Below are positions 61,437-64,000 of a DNA stretch of 64,000 nt, piece after piece. Source of the DNA: Luidia sarsii (lineage: Eukaryota; Echinodermata; Asteroidea; Paxillosida; Luidiidae); contig OX465110.1 of assembly GCA_949987565.1 (NCBI GenBank), positions 12,164,363 to 12,228,362 of the forward strand. The letters are read 5' to 3'. Under the pieces are notes generated by a model. The model ran no database searches, was not told the origin of the DNA, and saw nothing but the letters and a program-made list of their open reading frames with translations. The position numbers were made by a program, and so were the translations under genes. Within the stretch, counting starts at the first letter, position 1, and every line of letters begins with the position of its first letter.

Positions 61437-63961
61437 ACGGAAGTATTTTAGTGTGCTGCACCCTTTACTCGCGACGAAATCCAAAAGCCCGCCGTCAACG
61501 GCCATGCCCCGTAATTTTAATCGGGTTCGCTAACATGTATCAGATGTCCGTGACTGTTGCGTAACACAAGTGGCCTTGTGTGGAAGACGCTCGCCTGCCA
61601 ACGTGTAGGTTCGTGGTTCGATCCCGGGGGTATTTTTAACTTCTTTTTTTCTCAGCACGATAGTGCGGTATAAGGTGTTTAAAAAACTCCCGCAAACACC
61701 AACGTCGCATGTGGCGCATCTAGATGGGTCGCTGTGACGCTGGGACTGTCCTCGTAATCCAGGTTCGCGTCTTCGTACAGGGACACATGCGTTTGGTCGA
61801 CTCGGCGGCCAAGGTCTAGGGGCCGCTGTGTTTCCTCCCTCACATGGCGCAGGGTCTACGGGCCTATATGGATGAGGACAGGGAAGGACGTGCGGTGGAC
61901 CGGTACCGAGGCCTTAAGAGCTCTAATAGATCCGTGCACACGGGACGACCCTGGAGGTCCCGGGGATCTGAAAGCTTGGTCTGACACCGCATAACTTTTT
62001 TTCTCGCTACTTTGATTTTTTAAGTGTTTCGTGCTCGTTTTTTCTATTCATTTTTAGCTGTTTGGTCTTCCGAAACAGCTTTTGTTTTCGTTTTTTTTCT
62101 TCTATACATTTTGTTTTTTTCTCCCCTTTTTTTGTCCATCTGTTTCGGTCTTCCGAAACGGCTCTTGTCTTCGTTCTGTTTTGTTTTCTTATTCAAATTT
62201 TTTCTTAGTTGTTTCGGTCTTTCAAAAACAGCTCTTCTTTTCGTTTTTTGTAAATACGCCTTTTCACTTTTTTTTTACGTGTAAGATATCCGAAACTGTT
62301 GCGTAACACAAAGTGTCCTTGTGTGAAAGACGCTCGACTGCCAACGTGTAGGTTCGTGGTTCGATCCCGGGGGTATTTTTCACTTATTTTTTTTCTCAGC
62401 ACGACTGTGCTGTATAAGGTGTTTAAAAAACTCCCGCAAACACCAACGTCGCATGTGGCGCATCTCGATGGGTCGGTGTGATGCTGGGACTCTCCTCGTA
62501 ATCCAGGTTCGCGTCTCCGTATAGACCCGTCTTCGATGACGTCACGGTTTTGTTCATCGGCCATCTTGGATTACACACATGAGCACGTCGTCACCGCCGT
62601 TACTAAGTCAGCTGTGCATACAAACAACTCCACATGCACGGCGGCAAGTTTTGAACTCGTCGTAGTTGTACTACTACTACTACTGCGTACACTATAGTAT
62701 ATACTAGTTGTGCCATGGAGGAATCTCTTTTTATTCCTCCGTGGTTGTATCATGGATTGGAGGAACTTGTTTTGTTGAAAGATGATTAACTTTTGCGCTG
62801 TCCTTGGCTGTGGAAGCAGGGGTGATCGTGATAAGAAATATTTTGTATCGTTTACCCGCTGTACTGACAAGAGAAGGTGACGCAACTCGTACACTTTCGC
62901 TAAAAAGATGGACGAAATGGTTGTCGCGGGTTAATTGTGTACGGATCTATTCCAGCAATAAAGCCGAGAATGTCGAGAGAACTGTAATAAGCCGACCGTG
63001 CAGCATTCGAATTCGCCATGACGACCAACGTAACGTTAAACGAACACAAACGTGCGAGCGAAAGCGTGTGTATTTACTCCAAGATGGCGGATCTCGATGT
63101 GTCTAGTAGCAACGTGACGTCAGTAAGAAGGGTCTATAGCGCTTGTTTTGTAGTAGATATCTGTGTTACTATACGCCTAAGCCTAAGATTGACAAGCTCA
63201 GTGCCAGTGAGTACTGCAGCAGTTGGCAGCGTTCAGGCAACCTAGTTAAAGGATCACCGATAGAGGGCGCCCTGTACGCAAAATGACCCAAAAGGGTGCA
63301 GAACACTAAATAGAGCTCTCATTGAACACTGTACAAAAACACTCACTTTCAAAGTCAATTATCCCATGCCCAAAAGTCTCTCAGTTCTTGTAGCTATACT
63401 TAAAATTGTAGTTTGGACCTTCATCTCTCAGATTCTTTTCAATTTTAGTGCTCTTAGCCGATTAGATTGTTTGCTAATTACCCTCCGAAAAAAACACCCC
63501 CAAAATGTGTAGCCGTCCAACCGAATTTCTGCAAGGATTTTGGGATGGACCCCTCCACTTCCACAGCCAAATAGGGCCACATTTAAAGCCAGATATGTCC
63601 AAATTACATACCAAATTGAAGAGTGAACCCCCAGGTTGTCTTAAGCTTCACTTGTTCTACAATGTATCAGTTAATTAGCCTCCAAAGACCCCTTATTAAA
63701 AACAAGTTCTGGGTACACACTTTATGATAATCAGCTCGGCGGAGCCATCTTGGATGGATTTTGTGCGCTGCACCCTATAAGGGGGCTAAACTTTAGAGTT
63801 GGGTCACAAAATTGGGCTTAAAATGTGGCAGAGATGGTACTGATGCAACATGTGAAAATAAAATTGAAAAAAAGTATTGCGTTTGTCCGCAATGATCGAA
63901 AATGTGATGGGTGGGGGCCCATGCCTTTGTGCACAGTCTGGCATGAAAAAAACCACTGCTT
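61437..63961 (+). repeat. U23: S unit, 2525 bp, last complete unit
   Basis: SINE-like copies 61530-61780 and 62274-62524; THAP-relic element 62520-63138; MITE left end at 63290. Markers equal those of U20, including the aaaaaaacc end. Confidence 0.96.
62782..62929 (+). pseudogene. THAP relic, U23
   Basis: G (Gly) form at ATG+40. Confidence 0.7.
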
Positions 63962-64000
63962 ACGGAAGTATTTTAGTGTGCTGCACCCTTTACTCGCGAC
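63962..64000 (+). repeat. U24: first 39 bp of a further unit
   Basis: Begins acggaagtattttag and runs through the MITE right end to ctcgcgac, so the array continues beyond the window. Confidence 0.95.

Larger units (their letters stand above)
1..64000. repeat. Composite macrosatellite array, ~2.5 kb and ~3.2 kb units
   Basis: The whole window is head-to-tail copies of one composite unit. A fixed anchor (the T-rich tract at 1189) recurs at 4379, 7570, 10757, 13276, 15795, 18982, 21507, 24694, 27212, 30399, 33585, 36110, 38635, 41160, 44347, 46873, 49399, 51924, 54449, 56974, 59499 and 62024. Spacings are either 3186-3191 or 2518-2526 bp. In the order seen the units are L L L S S L S L S L L S S S L S S S S S S S S. 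Unit boundaries here are placed by convention at the sequence acggaagtattttag, which directly follows the L/S indel junction. No unique flanking DNA is visible, so total array size is unknown. All open frames found are short and repeat with the array. Confidence 0.98.

Noticed and set aside
1..64000. CRISPR array, rDNA or prokaryotic defence island
   Set aside because: The repeats are kilobase-sized with no short repeat/spacer pattern, no rRNA sequence is recognised and there are no operon-like genes.

Overview
The window is a single uninterrupted tandem array: a composite macrosatellite with no intact protein-coding gene. It holds 23 complete units plus the last 598 bp of one unit at the left edge and the first 39 bp of another at the right edge. 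Neither array boundary is inside the window. Units are all in the same orientation and nearly identical by eye. They come in two size classes: long (L, 3180-3194 bp, units U1-3, U6, U8, U10, U11, U15) and short (S, 2519-2526 bp, units U4, U5, U7, U9, U12-14, U16-23). The classes differ by one ~660 bp segment that is present or absent at a fixed place.

Each unit reads left to right as: (1) the right terminal repeat of a MITE-like element; (2) a ~251 bp SINE-like sequence with a tRNA-like head (A and B boxes); (3) a GC-rich linker; (4) a ~280 bp pyrimidine-rich tract with three related hairpin cores; (5) a second ~251 bp copy of the SINE-like sequence; (6) a ~619 bp element with imperfect terminal inverted repeats carrying CRE-like and YY1-like motifs, containing the broken start of a THAP zinc-finger reading frame; (7) a ~150 bp spacer with a CTCF-like motif; (8) the main body of the MITE-like element, which in L units contains or abuts the 660 bp L-specific segment.

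The organism is a eukaryote. A THAP domain, tRNA-headed SINE-like repeats and MITE-like elements point to an animal, probably an invertebrate, but nothing seen fixes the phylum. I see no rRNA, intact tRNA, CRISPR, prokaryotic operon or complete transposase.

The variants show how the array evolved. Linked SNPs define an L and an S haplotype over the MITE region. Some units are mosaics (notably U14 and U21, also U3, U11, U12), as expected from unequal exchange and gene conversion. Units U6-U9 look like two copies of an L+S dimer. U18-U23 are all S units of exactly 2525 bp sharing a derived poly-T/ACG variant, consistent with recent local amplification. The left part (U0-U5) is the most heterogeneous.
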